A stretch of 64,000 nucleotides of DNA, taken from positions 1 through 64,000 of the forward strand of contig JACEFZ010011367.1 in assembly GCA_014155875.1 (NCBI GenBank). The letters run 5' to 3'. This DNA comes from Cepaea nemoralis. Lineage: Eukaryota > Mollusca > Gastropoda > Stylommatophora > Helicidae. Of the stretch, positions 1 through 12,153 are shown one piece after another. The notes below the pieces were generated by a model. The model searched no databases. It was given only the letters and a program-made list of their open reading frames with translations, and had not been told where the DNA came from. A program made the translations under genes and the position numbers. The first letter of the stretch is position 1; every line of letters starts with the position of its first letter.

Positions 1-86
1 CCCCACGCTTTCCCGGGTTGATCGAGTGAAATGGCGAATCATGACCGCCCACGCTTTCCGGCATGGCACATGATTGATTGATTGAT
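1..86 (+). mobile_element. RTE (BovB-like) LINE, 3'-terminal fragment
   Basis: From about base 19 this matches the 3' end of the near-full-length RTE element at 55815-59050 (in reverse complement), through the block ending in GGCATGGCACATGAT. It closes in a short (TGAT)n tail at 69-86. RTE-clade LINEs characteristically end in short tandem repeats rather than poly-A. The first 18 bases do not match well and may be a divergent or rearranged stretch. Confidence 0.8.
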
Positions 87-1519
87 TGCCATATGGGGGA
101 TTTATTGCATGTGGACTAGATCAAAATTGGGAATGGATTATTTTTCCTCTGTCTCTTATGAACATTGATAGTAATCAATCCCATATTGCACAATTTACGC
201 ACAGTTTTTTTTTTGCACGTAAATTTCTTGCCGAATCTACCACATTCTCCAGTCCATTGTTTGTGTGTACTGATAATGCAGCAAGCATAACGGCAGCATT
301 TGATGGACGGTTTGATACCGATACAGAAATGCACCGATCTGGTTATACTGAGCACAGGTTAGCAATATGAATTACTGATAGCTTCAGCAGAGGCGTGATT
401 TCTGAACTGGATCAGTTCATGGATCAAATTTCATTTATTGAAACATATTACAATACACGTCAGGCAAAGGCATCACAGCTGTCATTTTCCATATCCACAA
501 AATCTGTAAAACGTGAAGGGTGATCATATTACCAACGTTCCAATGCCCATTTAAAAAATTACTCGAATTACTTTAATGAAGATGATGAAGAATTCTTAAA
601 CCACATTCCGAATATTGCTCAGATTAAAGGAATGCTGTACATACATTAGAAATTCAAAACATTTGTGACAAAACAGAAATTGATGGTGCTACATCTCATT
701 TAATTTTGCTGTTATACTTCCTCCTAGACTATCAGTTGTACAAAGTTATTGTTGATATTGACGAAGAAACTTCCTGCAGCATGGTGAAGAAGTATTGTCA
801 GAACTTTCAGAAAATTATTTGAGAAACACTTTGGCCATATTGCGGCGGTTATCTGACGGTTACTGCAGCATTCCTTACTGAAGTTGACATCAAAGCCAAA
901 ATAGAAGACATGGTCAAGTCAGTTGTTACTAAGAAGAAAGGGAATGTGGACACCAATAAGTGGGTCAATGATTGGATCGCTTTTTCTAAGTCTGTTGTTC
1001 CAACTGTTATTTCATTCATCAAGGATTTAAATCTTTCTTCTGAATCATCTGCTGTATGTGAAGTAGCAGGAATTGTAGAACAAAAGCCGAAAAAGTGATT
1101 TTGATTTATTTTTTGATCCTCCACCAAACAAAGCACGTAAGTTTGATGACCCCAGAAACAAATGTCTTGTCACCATGTTTCAAACATTACGGCAACCAAC
1201 TTCACAACCATTAAATTATTGGGAAAATGAACATAGGTTGCCACTGCTAAAAGCAAGCGCGAAAATTGTTTTGGCCATACCAGTGTCCTCAGCAGCAGTA
1301 GAGCGCTTATTTCGTGCAGCTGGACTGTTGTTGAGTAAGTTACGAAAACGGATGTTACCAGCTCTCGTTATAAACTATGTGTATATCAGATTTGCATGTA
1401 AGATGAAAATTGTGGAAATGGTTCAGGGATTACCTGGATTAACTGAATTATTAGAAACAGTCGATCAGCAGGAAATTGATAATGTGCTGAATGAGCAGAG
1501 TGACTCAGAAACAGAATGA
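86..1519 (+). pseudogene. Decayed hAT-superfamily transposase
   Basis: Three open stretches on the plus strand (86-370, 910-1098, 1175-1519) read as pieces of one DNA transposase, separated by stops and frameshifts. The last piece is the clearest: about 114 residues with the hAT C-terminal dimerisation signature (YWENEHRLPLL, then PVSSAAVERLFRAAG). The first piece shows N-terminal to central hAT-like sequence ending near a DTEMHRSGYTEHRL stretch. In intact hAT enzymes this region gives a BED zinc finger, an RNase-H-like catalytic core and a dimerisation tail; here the core is too broken to function. It begins directly after the RTE 3' tail. I could not identify the terminal inverted repeats or TSD, so the element borders are unknown. 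Confidence 0.8.
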
Positions 1520-2007
1520 GAGTGTCAGAATGACACTTAATTGTCATATTTAGATTAACCTTTGTTTTAATAAAATACTCTTGAATATTAAAATTAACAA
1601 ATTCTGTTGTTTTGCATGTCTCTTTGTACATGTAGTCCTATTTAGTAGACACTAACCCTTAACTTTCATAATTTTCATAATTTTATTTGAACTATATTCC
1701 ATATTAATATTATCATGGGAATCCCATGGGATGGGATGGGACAGGCATAAATTGCCATGAGATGGGATGGGAATGGGACTGAAAAATGTGTGCCATGGAC
1801 AAGCCTGTGTAACTCCATGAGACATACTGCTATAGGTTGTGAAGTTTTAGCTCTTCGCATATACTAGATCACAACAATATCATGGTCGTTGTCAGTCCCG
1901 TCCATCTTCTCAATGTTGGGTCGGTCGAGAGACGTTAGTGAAATACGGGACTTTTTTCCCATGCCTTGAGTCGTATTAGGTATATAGTGCTAGCCTCATA
2001 TTCGTAC
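1520..2007. other. Gene-free spacer with GGGAT-rich patch
   Basis: No coding signal. Around 1710-1775 there is a GATGGGATGGGA-type imperfect repeat. It may be the outer part of the hAT element just upstream, but no matching inverted end was found. Confidence 0.4.
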
Positions 2008-2160
2008 AGGGTGTATTTTTAATGACCGTGTAGCTTTTAAAATATTGCCGGTCCAAGTTTTGTACTTACCTATTATGTTGCATGAACGTTACAGAGGGTG
2101 AATACAAAACTTGGACCGGAAATATTTTCAAGCACCGAGCAGTCATTAACAATACTCCCT
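2008..2160. mobile_element. Hairpin MITE with about 60-bp terminal inverted repeats
   Basis: The left arm (AGGGTGTATTTTTAATGAC, then GGTCCAAGTTTTGTACT near its inner end) is matched by the inverted right arm (in reverse complement AGGGAGTATTGTTAATGAC, then GGTCCAAGTTTTGTATT). The arms are about 60 bp with roughly 20-25% mismatch and a short AT-rich centre, so the whole unit could fold as one hairpin. A half copy lies at 7893-7965. TSD not clear (possibly TA). Confidence 0.75.
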
Positions 2161-2164
2161 ATAC

Positions 2165-2395
2165 ATGCCAATCAGCATTGGATGGGTGACGTGTTCAGTA
2201 TCATGTCGACCACCTCTGCTTCCCGAGGTTTTGTTTTTCCTGGTACCTGTTTTAGGCCGGGTGGACCTGGGAGCTGACGTCAGGTAAAACAACTGGACCT
2301 TGCTCAGAACTCAATCCCATGACCACGAGGTTGGCAGGCATGTGTACTAGCCACTGCACTCACCAGATATGTATTGGTCGGTAACCAACTGAATC
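2165..2395 (-). repeat. Candidate tRNA-derived SINE (SINE-4), diverged
   Basis: Shares a diverged block, of the form GTGATCAGTATCRYGCCGA, with 29880-29920 and 59190-59220. In reverse complement it has a GTGGCTAGTAC / GGTCATGGGATTGAG pair that could be remnants of pol III boxes A and B. Three copies support a dispersed family; the SINE label is an inference. Confidence 0.4.
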
Positions 2396-3060
2396 GAAGC
2401 ACTAAGTGTAAATTGAACAATGCTAGCCACTGCACTAACTAAAGATGAATAGATTGGAAACTAACTGAACCGAAGCATTAGTGTAGATTGAACAATACTA
2501 GCCACTCAACTAACAAGAGACGTATTAGTCGGAAACTAACTGGATAAAAGCACTAGAGCAGTGGTTCTCAACCTTTTTTGGCCCGTCATCCCCTTCACCA
2601 TATTTTCAGAACGTCATACCCACTTCCCCCCCCCCCTTCGTATTTCCTACCTAAAAATCCCCCCCCCCCAATCCTTACACAGTATACGTAATAATAGAAG
2701 CTAAATTTAATAACACATACTAAAGCAAGTCTAGACGTCCACATAAAACGTGATTTGTGGGTCTACTTACTTTATAAAATAAATTTTAGAAGGGTGTGAC
2801 GTACAGAACCCTAAAGTATGAAGGGAAAAACAATATCAAGTAATCGGTTTTTGTATTAACATGATCTTGATATAATCTTAATTCCCCCCCCCCCCCCCTG
2901 GAGACCCTAAAATTCCCCCTGGTAGAGGGGGGGGGGAATTCCCCACCGGTTGAGAACCATTGCACTAGAGTAAATTGAACAATGCTAGCCACTGCACTAA
3001 CCAGAGGCGTTCTGTTCGGAAACTAACTGAATCATATCACTAGTGTAAATTGAACCTTGG
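2345..3060. repeat. About 80-bp tandem repeat, four units, split by a hAT MITE
   Basis: Units begin with a GCTAGCCACTGCACTAAC-like block and contain GGAAACTAACTGAA and GTAAATTGAACAATG. Three units lie left of the insertion at 2559-2962 and the array resumes to its right with the same register. Confidence 0.8.
2559..2962. mobile_element. Non-autonomous hAT element (MITE) with perfect 8-bp TSD
   Basis: Starts CAGTGGTTCTCAACC and ends GGTTGAGAACCATTG, giving 15-bp inverted ends with one mismatch. It is flanked on both sides by CACTAGAG (2551-2558 and 2963-2970). An 8-bp TSD and a CAGTGG-type end are hallmarks of hAT elements. The interior has C- and G-runs and no transposase. It sits inside a unit of the 80-bp tandem repeat. 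Confidence 0.93.
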
Positions 3061-3098
3061 TAAACAAGTGCAATAATTTTTTTTTTCCACCGCGGCTG

Positions 3099-3099
<1 letters not shown>

Positions 3100-3133
<34 letters not shown>

Positions 3134-3227
3134 TATTATCATCATCATCATCTTCTTCTTCTTCTTCTTCTTTTTCTTCTTCTTCTTCTTCTTCTTCTTC
3201 TTCTTCTTCTTCTTCTCTTCTTCTTCT

Positions 3228-3274
<47 letters not shown>

Positions 3275-3372
3275 TTCTTCTTCTTCTTCTTCTTCTTCTT
3301 CTTCTTCTTCTTCTTCTTCTTCTTCTTCTCTTCTTCTTCTTCTTCTTCTTCTTCTTCTTCTTCTTCTTCTTC
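3100..3372. repeat. (ATC)n followed by (TTC)n microsatellite
   Basis: About 45 bp of ATC repeats followed by about 230 bp of TTC repeats with a few interruptions. Long ORFs on both strands here are homopolymeric (poly-Glu, poly-Ser) and are not genes. Confidence 0.98.
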
Positions 3373-3653
3373 GTTTACCTTCTGGCGTCAATATGAATAT
3401 ACGCAAACAAAGCAGCAGTCAGTTTAAGGTTGCAGACATCACCACAGAGTGTGTTTGATAGGTGGATATTAATAATATAGTAATTCTGCACACATGATTG
3501 TCAGTATTACACCTTGTAAGGGATTACTAACAACCTTATATTCCTATGACAGTTACACACCATACCCACATTAACATTGTCAGACTATACATTGTCAGGA
3601 AAATAAGATAATATGGCCAGCATGTGCAGTATACTTCCTTGTCTGTGAGAGTT

Positions 3654-3655
<2 letters not shown>

Positions 3656-3731
<76 letters not shown>
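3656..3731. repeat. (CT)n microsatellite
   Basis: About 75 bp of uninterrupted CT, followed by CT- and TG-rich degenerate sequence to about 3815. Confidence 0.98.
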
Positions 3732-3734
<3 letters not shown>

Positions 3735-4135
3735 TGTGTGTTTTTCTCTCTCTTTCTGCGTCCCCCTCTTTGTCTCTATCTCTCTTTCCCTCCTTCTCTG
3801 TGTGTGTTTATGTCTTTAAGTTGTCCACGTACATCTTTTTTTGTCTTCCTCTGACAATTTCTATATTCTGTTTCGGCCCCCAAATCTTCATGTATGTTTT
3901 CCTTACGGTGTTAATACGTGATCGTAGATCACATGCGGCTCTCAATAACTCATCGGGTGTTTCTGTTTCTGTCCATGATGTTCTCACCATTGTTCTCAAA
4001 ATTAATATCTCTGCTGCTTCTTGTTTAAGCAGTTCGAATTGAGATGAGATGAGTCAAGAATCGAAATCACAACACTCGGAATATCCCATACGCGTTCCGT
4101 CGTCATCTTCAACAACTAGTGAAGAGTCGCAATAC

Positions 4136-4385
4136 TATTGCATTTATTTTAAATTTTATTTCGCATATCCTGTACAGGACATCGCTGTTACATCAGCATC
4201 TTTTAGCTGATTGTTGATTTCTTGGCAAGATTACGCTCTGTAGTTTGCCATTACTCTCTGAGCGACCGGCTCTCATACCCCATAAGTTACCAACGCGGCG
4301 AGAACCGCTATCGATTCTCGCGCAAGTTACGTTCCTTACGTGGATATACGTGATTACGGAGAAGGACATTGCAGATTTAAACATG
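4136..4385 (-). repeat. SINE-1 copy (tRNA-derived)
   Basis: One of five minus-strand copies in this window (others near 6396, 14708, 47908 and 55463). Read on the minus strand, a tRNA-like head with a box-B-like GGTTCKAATCGC is followed by GTATGAGAGCCGGTCGCTCAGAGA, GTAATGGCAAACTAC, CTTGCCAAGAAATCAACAAT and GGATATGC, then an A/T-rich tail. This copy is somewhat diverged in the head. Confidence 0.8.
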
Positions 4386-4488
4386 CTAATTACTGAAGCA
4401 AAGTAATTAATTACGACTTCATATAGAACTAAGTGTACTGTGGAAGTTATGTTAATGTGTTCTAGGTTTCATTAATGGTCTGAGGTAC

Positions 4489-4713
<225 letters not shown>

Positions 4714-6118
4714 TTGGTAGACATAAAGATATAAAAGACATAAAAGCCTAGACAGTATAATTATGGGAGTCAGTGTACTGGGAAGGTGGAGATAAGGAGG
4801 CTACAACGTAGACAGAGTTAAGTTGGCATAGATAATGACACGTGTACATCAACAGAGACAGGACACATGGCTTATGATAGAGGAACATATAGAAAGACTG
4901 TTATGGGGAAGAAGTTCTTCAGAGGACAGACCATTCGATGGATGAATGTCTATGATAGGTATTGGGTGTAATGAAACCCCATCTCTTTCACCATGTTCCA
5001 TCATTCTTCATGATCCGAGCTGGCAAATGCCTTTGAGTAATCTATAAAGCAAGAGCACAAATTTATATAGTACTCTTCTTCTTCTGCTGCGTTCATCCTG
5101 AGTGTGTGTGTGTTTTATTTTCCAGACGTAATTGCGGTGTGTTCGGTTCTGAGCCCTTAGGCCAACACATCAGACTTTGGCGGGCGTTTGTTGACCAGGT
5201 TGGCCTTCCTGGGATATAGTACTCTAAACGTGTCTTTTCGTCGGTTATAAAGTCAATACATTATAAAGCTAGAGCAATTTGGGCTTCGTTGACTAAATCT
5301 GCTACATCTCTGGCAGAAGAATCAATTTAAAAATCAGCTATAGAGTAGTGGGATTATTATCAAACGCTGTACTCAAATTTTGCTCAGCGTAATTGATTGA
5401 GCAGTTTGAGCGCTAGGTCTGTTTAAACGAAAACATGTCAGTTCATCTCTCTGTTATTCGCAAGAAAACGCCATTTGGTGTTTTAATAGCCAGCGCGAAG
5501 GTGTGACGTTAAACTGTTACGGTGTCCTTGACATGAGCGGGGTCGAGCGAGGATTCTCCACCAACTCTCGATGTTTGCTACGGGTAGGAAAGACTGACCA
5601 CTAATTTATCCATGCACTCAGGCGGACAGAATGCGATGGTCCTCCACATACCCACAGCAGGCTCCTGCTCAGGGACTTGTTCGTGTCAGCCTTTCTATGG
5701 TACACCTTGGGATTGATAGCAACACGATTCCTCTTTAGTTCCTACTCCTCTACCCTTCTGCAAGTTCACTTAACGGGTGACGAGCGCTCATACTACTGTC
5801 TCGTGACATTATCAATGTCCTAAGATGTTACAGATAGGTTACTTTCATGTATTAATTACTTGTGCGAATGCTAGAAACAACGTGGAGTGAGGTGCATTAC
5901 AAAACTGTATTGACCGTACATCTACGATGAAGACACTTATATACTTCAGTAATAATGACAGGACAGGGTCAACATCAAAGTTAAAACTTGTTAGGGATTC
6001 TCATTCTTGTCTCTCTTCTTGCGATTTCCAACGGAGACACAAAAAGATTATGTCCGAATCTGTCTTCATAGAATATATAACATTACTCTTTTACCTGCTT
6101 TCGTAGGATATTTCTTTC
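4714..6118. other. No recognisable gene
   Basis: About 1.4 kb of unique-looking sequence with stops in all frames. No TE protein motif, tRNA or terminal repeat was recognised. A TGTGTG run at about 5102 is the only simple repeat. Confidence 0.5.
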
Positions 6119-6385
6119 AATCTCACGAATTCATTGTGTCACGTTCACGCTGAATGGCGATGCATGCCTCGCTGGTTTTCTCTTACTCGGTAGTCCTTAC
6201 CCCAGTCTCACGAATTCATGGCTTCAATCTGACGAATTCATAGTTTCCTCACGAATTCATTATTCGTGTTCACTCTCATCGATTATGCATTCCTTTATAG
6301 TTTGCAATAGCCCCATTTCCAGGAATTCATAGTTTCACGTTGGCACTGACTGTCGATGTACGCCTCGCTGATTTTCAATCAGCCC
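6119..6385. repeat. Degenerate direct repeats with CACGAATTCAT core
   Basis: The motif TCTCACGAATTCAT or close variants occurs about five times. Two longer direct repeats (6124-6185 and 6321-6385) share GAATTCATnGTnTCACGTT...GCCTCGCTGRTTTTC. Possibly an old tandem array. Confidence 0.6.
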
Positions 6386-6395
6386 CTAGTTGTTA

Positions 6396-6640
6396 ACTTT
6401 TTTTTTTTGTTTTGTTTTTAATGTTGCATATCCCTTGCAGGACGTTGCAGTCAACGCCAGCATTTTTCAGCTGCTGTTGATGTACTAGGCACATTTTACA
6501 TTCAGTAGTTTGCCATTGCTTTCTGAACGACCGGCTCCCATACCAACACGTTATAACACAACGCGACACGGTCTGCAGCACAAATCCGTTGCGGCTGCGT
6601 TTCGAACGAATGGTAAGGGGCTCACGAACCTCGTTCGCAA
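6396..6640 (-). repeat. SINE-1 copy
   Basis: Minus-strand copy sharing GAAAGCAATGGCAAACTAC and the GGATATGC 3' block with the others. The tail is T-rich on the plus strand (6398-6420). The head diverges beyond about 6545. Confidence 0.75.
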
Positions 6641-7104
6641 GCCTTTTGGCCACGGAGAGTGGCTGCGTTAACTGCAAATAAATCTCAAACGTTAACTGCA
6701 AACACGTTAACCCATCTCCTACCTAGCTATGAGAGATAGCGTAGTAGCCAGAGGCTCGACTACCAGCCTAGTGGTCTTGGATTCGAATCGACATCGGGGC
6801 GGATTTTTTAAATGGACCAGGGGACCCTCATATCGACCTAGGACATAATGTGGGAAATAAAGAATCGGGTGTGATACTGACCTCATCACCCTTCCAGTGC
6901 TGATTGGTCAAGGGCTAGTACCATATACCCAATACACCTTAAGACGTGTAACAAGGTTATTTACCCAGCTGTGCCTAGGTTGTTATAACCCGGCCTGTCT
7001 CCGGGTGTTATTTTAATTCAGCTTGTTCCTGGCATTTGTTATAACTATTATTGTCCCCCGGAAGTTAATTTAGCCCTGCCTATCACTGGAAGTTTTAATT
7101 TTAA

Positions 7105-7783
7105 CTCCTGTCTCACACACTCTCATCACGACCCATCGACAAGTTTCTCGATCCCTCGCCAGTTGTCCTGTCTCACAGACTCTCATCACGACTCATCGAC
7201 AAGTGTCTCGATCCCTTGCCAGTTCTTCTGTCTCACACTCTCTCATCAAGATCCATCGACATGTGTCTCGATCCCTCGCCAGTTCTCCTGTCTCACACAC
7301 ACTCATAACGACCCATCGACAAGTGTCTCGATCCCTTGCCAGATCTCTTGTCTCACAGACTCTCGTCACGACCCATCGACAAGTGTCTCGATCCCTTGCC
7401 AGTTATCCTGTCTCACACACTTTCATCACGACTCATCGACAAGTGTCTCGATCCCTCGCCAGTTCTCCTGTCTCACACACTCTCATCACGACTCATCGAC
7501 AAGTGTCTCGATCCCTTGCCAGTTCTTCTGTCTCACACTCTCTCATCAAGATCCATCGACATGTGTCTCGATCCCTCGCCAGTTCTCCTGTCTCACACAC
7601 TCATCACGACCCATCGACAAGTGTCTCGATCCCTCGCCAGTTATCCTGTCTCACACACTCTCATCATGACCCATCGACAAGTGTCTCGATCCCTCGCCAG
7701 TTCTCCTGTCTCACACATTCTCATCACGACCCTTCGACAAGTGTCTCGATCCCTTGCCAGTTATCCTGTCTCACACACTCTCG
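7105..7783. repeat. 60-bp minisatellite, about 11 units
   Basis: Unit contains CTCATCACGACCCATCGAC, AAGTGTCTCGATCCCTCGCC and AGTTCTCCTGTCTCACAC. Period is 60 bp through about 7600; one unit is then 2 bp shorter. Because 60 is a multiple of three, the array stays open in several frames; these ORFs are repeat translations, not genes. Confidence 0.97.
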
Positions 7784-7892
7784 TGCCTAGGGTTCCCGCA
7801 ATGTTCTGTGTCCTAGTCAACCCCCACTGCTTATTCCAGGAGCCATGCTTTTGTTACTGTTCTTTCCATTTTAACGTTTAAGATGCCCAAAG

Positions 7893-7965
7893 TACATGGT
7901 GTATTTTTAATGACTATGCAGTGTTTGAACATATTGCCGATCCAAGATTTGTATTTACTTCGATG
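7893..7965. mobile_element. Half copy of the hairpin MITE
   Basis: Shares GGTGTATTTTTAATGACTAT and ATATTGCCGATCCAAGATTTG with one arm of the MITE at 2008-2160. The opposite arm is missing. Confidence 0.7.
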
Positions 7966-8314
7966 TTCAGATCTTGTAGAATATCTGAGTTTTTTTTTTA
8001 TTTTTGATTTTCTTCATGTTCCACGCTTTCTAAAACTGTTCTGCAACATTCAAGCTCAAAACTCGATTAGATTTATCTTTATTTATTTATTGTCAGTTTT
8101 CTATATTAAGAAAACAATGTATCTAATTGTTCGCCACTCAGCTTAGTGAAATGTAATACGTGGTCCGTTCTCCGGTATTTATGAGAATTTGTGTCTATTG
8201 TCTAGCCCAAAATTAGGAAGAACATAGAAGCGGCGGTTGTATGGTTTCTGGCGTCTGCATTGGACAGCCCGAGTAACTAACATCGACTGCATAATGTTTT
8301 CAAAGGATGCTGAG

Positions 8315-8416
8315 CTGACTAAACTGAGAATATCGCTGACAAAGTTGAGAATATCGTTGACTAAGTTGAGAATGTCGTTGACTAAGTTGAGAATGTCGTT
8401 GACTAAGTTGAGAATA
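8315..8416. repeat. 21-bp tandem repeat, five units
   Basis: Five units of TTGACTAAGTTGAGAATGTCG with few changes. Confidence 0.95.
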
Positions 8417-8419
8417 ATG

Positions 8420-9500
8420 GAAATAACAGAAAAGAATAAAGACCAATATGTTGATAGCTGCAGACGTTACCAAAAAACTCAAAAAAAAAAAAAATCAAAT
8501 GGACAACAATAAATGGAGTCAAGGTGCATTATGATTAGAAGATGTGGCACAATAGGAATGTAGGTTGTGGTAAAATGTTGGGTAATAAAAGCAAAGGAAG
8601 TCAGAGGAAAATGTTTTGTATAGCTTAAACGTCACGTCAACAAATAGTTATATATTCAATATCACGGCAACACATAGTAATACATTCAACACCGACTCAA
8701 TTAAACGAGACATTTTTGCGTTCGCTAGCTTTTAACTCGAGCGTGGTTCATACAAAACCTCTAGTGGACTGGACTGATTGTTGTATGTGGATTAGCTTTC
8801 CTTATTTCCAGTGCTCTTCATCATCTGGCGAATCCACTCCCACTTCAGAGGTACGTGCAATGAAAGTCCCCAAGTCAAGGACGTGAAGTCAACATGTTAG
8901 TCCAACTGACCGGTGTAGGGGTGAGCTCGCTACCTCGGCATCGGTACACCGGGAGTTTAAGAGTATGCTCTCTTATTCATTCAGTCACGCTGACCTTCAT
9001 TAAGAAGAGAAGAAAGAGTTATCCTAGGGTTATTATGGCTAATGTCTACAGATTAAGCAACTGAGAAGAAGAATTGCTTGTTATGTATCAATTTGCATCA
9101 CTCAAAATAGAATGTAAAAGGCTATTTTTATAATAATGAGCTAAATGCTAATCATCACCAACAAGCAAACATGGTCTCTAAGTTTATCAAATACGTTTTA
9201 AGTCAATTAAAATACTATAATTTACATATTGTAGATGAAGTTTTGATAATACATTTTCAAGAATCAATCTGTTAATTATTCGTCTATTTCGCTGTATTTT
9301 CTCCTGAGTAGTTCTACCATAAATTCATGAGTTTGTTTATGCATAAGACATTAAGTACGAGATCCCCTTAAATGTAAGGCCTGTAAGATAGATCGCATCT
9401 TAGACTGAAATGTCACTAAGTAGTAGTAAGGAAATGGTCTGATAGAACCATTTTGTTACTCACGAAGCAAGCAAGACAAATTCGAGTGAATCAAGAGGTG
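8420..9500. other. No gene; one dispersed repeat
   Basis: Nothing coding recognised. The stretch 8788-8857 (GGATTAGCTTTCC ... GGCGAATCCACTCC ... CTTCAGAGGT) recurs at 15784-15843, so it is a dispersed repeat of unknown type. Confidence 0.5.
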
Positions 9501-10026
9501 AAGAAAACATGCTGGCGTAGTTGGAATACTTGAAGACACCAAGTTAACAGTAGCCCTACCTGCCAGCCTGTCAGCCTACCCATTCCCCTGTATGCCCGCA
9601 TGCCCTGGCACGAGGATGAGCATACTCATTGAGTCACTAAGGACACAAGCCCGATTGAATGTCTGTGTCTCGAGCCATGTTATTGCTTTACTTACTGCCA
9701 TGACTTCCATAGTCAGGCTGCATGTGGTCAAAATAAAATCGACAGACTCTTCCTTCACAGTTTTCCCTCCGGCCTGAGCTGTAAAGGCCCATGAATTTCT
9801 CATTCCTCGGACGACTGTCGCATCCGTGTAAATGATAGCGCCATCCTCTAAAGCAGGGGTGGGCAAACTACGGTCCGCGGGCCGCATGCGGCCCGCCAAG
9901 CGATTTTATGCGGCCCACGAATGCATTTAGAAATAAAAAATTTCAATTCATTTTTAAGTTATTTCGGTGAATTTTACAGAATTTCATGAACCGTTATGAT
10001 GAGTGTCAATAACAAACGTAAAATTG

Positions 10027-11783
10027 AAGATAAATGCCATGTTTTTAATGATAAATGGATAACTAAGTTGGTAGCAAATCAGTTTGCTTGTTGTGTCGTG
10101 AATCAATGGCTGTCTTCAAGGAGTACAATTTAAAAAGACATTATCAAACAAAACATTCCGATTTCGGATACAATTTAACGACCGAAGTGAAGGAAAGGAA
10201 ATGCCTTGAGTTGGTGAAAAATTTGGAGAAACAGCAAACTGTTTTGACTAAACATTCTTCAATTCAAGATGCTGCAACTGAAGCTAGTCTTGTGCAGAAC
10301 AAGCCATTTTATGATGGCGAGTTCATCCAGGAATGTTTGCTAGATGCAGCAAACATTATGTGTCCAGAAAAAAAAAAAAGAAGAAACAGATTTTACAACA
10401 TTACTTTATCAAGGAGAACTGTGGTCAGACGTGTTGACAAGATCAGTGACAATTTGATGCATACACTTCAAGATGCAAGTAAATAATTTTTGTGGTACTC
10501 TCTTGCATTGGATGAGAGTACCGATGTACATGATACTGTCCAATTATTGATATTTATACATGGAATAAACACTTCTTTCAAACTCACTAAAGAGTTACTG
10601 AGTGTTGAGTCACTCAAAGACACAATCACAGGTCATGATATATTCAATGCTGTTACTAACTGTATTGAAAGAACTGGGTAGGTTTGGAACAAGAGGGCAA
10701 GTGTTACAACTGACGGAGCTCGTGCTTTGACTGGCAAAAAATGTAGGTCTGGTAAAGTTGACAAGTGATAAGATTAAAGCAGAATATCTTGACCACACAT
10801 TATTACCACTTCACTGTGTGATTCATCAAGAAAGTCTGTGTAAAACTGTTTTGAATATCAAGCATGTTATTGACCCAGTTGTCAGTGTCATCAACCTCAT
10901 CAGATCAAGAGGACTTAATCACAGACAGTTCAAGTCATAACTCGACGATTTGGAAACTGAACATTCCGATGTCCTGAACCACACCAATGTTCAATGGCTG
11001 AGTCTCGGCAAGGTGTTGAGGCGAGTGTGGGAACTCAGAGAAGAAATAGTGATTTTCCTAGAGATGAAGGGCATTGCATGTGACTTTAATACTAACAATG
11101 TCAATAAAGAGTGGCAGTTAGACTTTATGTTTGCCATTGAAATTATGGAAAAGTTAAATGAACTGAATGTCAAACTTCAGGGCAATGGTGTGTTTGCACA
11201 TGAATTGCATGCATATGTAAAATCATTTCAGGCAAAACTCTCACTGTTCTCCAGAAAAGCAAGTGAAAAAAGATTTTGTTAATTTCCTTTGCTGAAACAA
11301 GAAACCATTTCTGGTGAAATGACTGAAAAATACAAAGCCCAATTAGATGCATTGATTGAAGAATTTGGATGGAGATTCCAAGATTTCAAGAAATTAGAGC
11401 CATAGTTCAATATTCTCAGTTCATTTTTTAGTGCAGACGCTGATACAGCCACAGAGGACATACAATTGGAGCTGCTTGACTTACAAGCAGATCATGACCT
11501 GAAAGAGAAATTCAAGACAGATGGTTTGCTGGATTTCTATGGATCTTTATCACAAGAATCATTTCCCAACTTGAAAAACTTTGCAGCTAAACTTTTATCA
11601 TTATTTGGATCAACATACATTTGCGAACAAGCATTCTCTTGCTTGAAGATCAACAAATCTAAGAATAGGTCTTTATTGTCGGACTGCAACTTGCATGCTG
11701 TCATGCGAATTTCAACAAGTAAACTTGCTATAGATTTCAAGAATATTGCCAAACATTGCAAGCAGTTACATACATCTCATTAG
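10027..11783 (+). pseudogene. hAT transposase, GTF2IRD2/Charlie8-like, broken
   Basis: Open pieces at 10088-10486, 10490-10681, 10758-10940, 10950-11282 and 11466-11783 together span a transposase of roughly 580 residues. The N-terminus shows a zinc-finger-like CLLCRESM...LKRHYQTKH; the central core begins with SLALDESTDVHDT, carrying the usual first acidic residue; the C-terminal dimerisation region has SLFGSTYICEQAFSCLK. These match the hAT group that gave rise to vertebrate GTF2IRD2 (Charlie8-type). A frameshift near 10085 and in-frame stops at 10484, 10679, 10938, 11280 and 11402 show that it is dead. Family assignment is from memory of motif order. Confidence 0.85.
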
Positions 11784-12037
11784 AAATCAACAACTGTAGT
11801 GACAATGTAGTCGCTGTGTGTCTAAATTAAAGCCATTGATAGATAATAAATAATATTTGTTATAATAACAAGTTGTAAAATCGTGTTAACAAATTAGTAA
11901 AAGTTTTTGTCCATATTGTCAAATATAATGTATAAGTGTATAAGTAAAATAAAATTGCAATAGTTAGTTATTTATACTGCTTAATAACCTATAAATAATT
12001 AATAATTACTTATTGTCATAGGTTGCTGTACACAAAA

Positions 12038-12153
<116 letters not shown>

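Noticed and set aside
3057..3458. Long ORFs on both strands of trinucleotide repeats (also at 15000-15390 and 59493-59835)
   Set aside because: They are homopolymeric translations of microsatellites with no non-repeat domain.
7105..7783. Regularly spaced repeats resembling a CRISPR array (also 17420-18045, 31630-32765, 49313-49655)
   Set aside because: Units are contiguous minisatellite copies without unique spacers, in animal DNA with no cas genes.
7163..7881. Three overlapping 168-195 aa ORFs
   Set aside because: The 60-bp period keeps three frames open at once; all are repeat translations.
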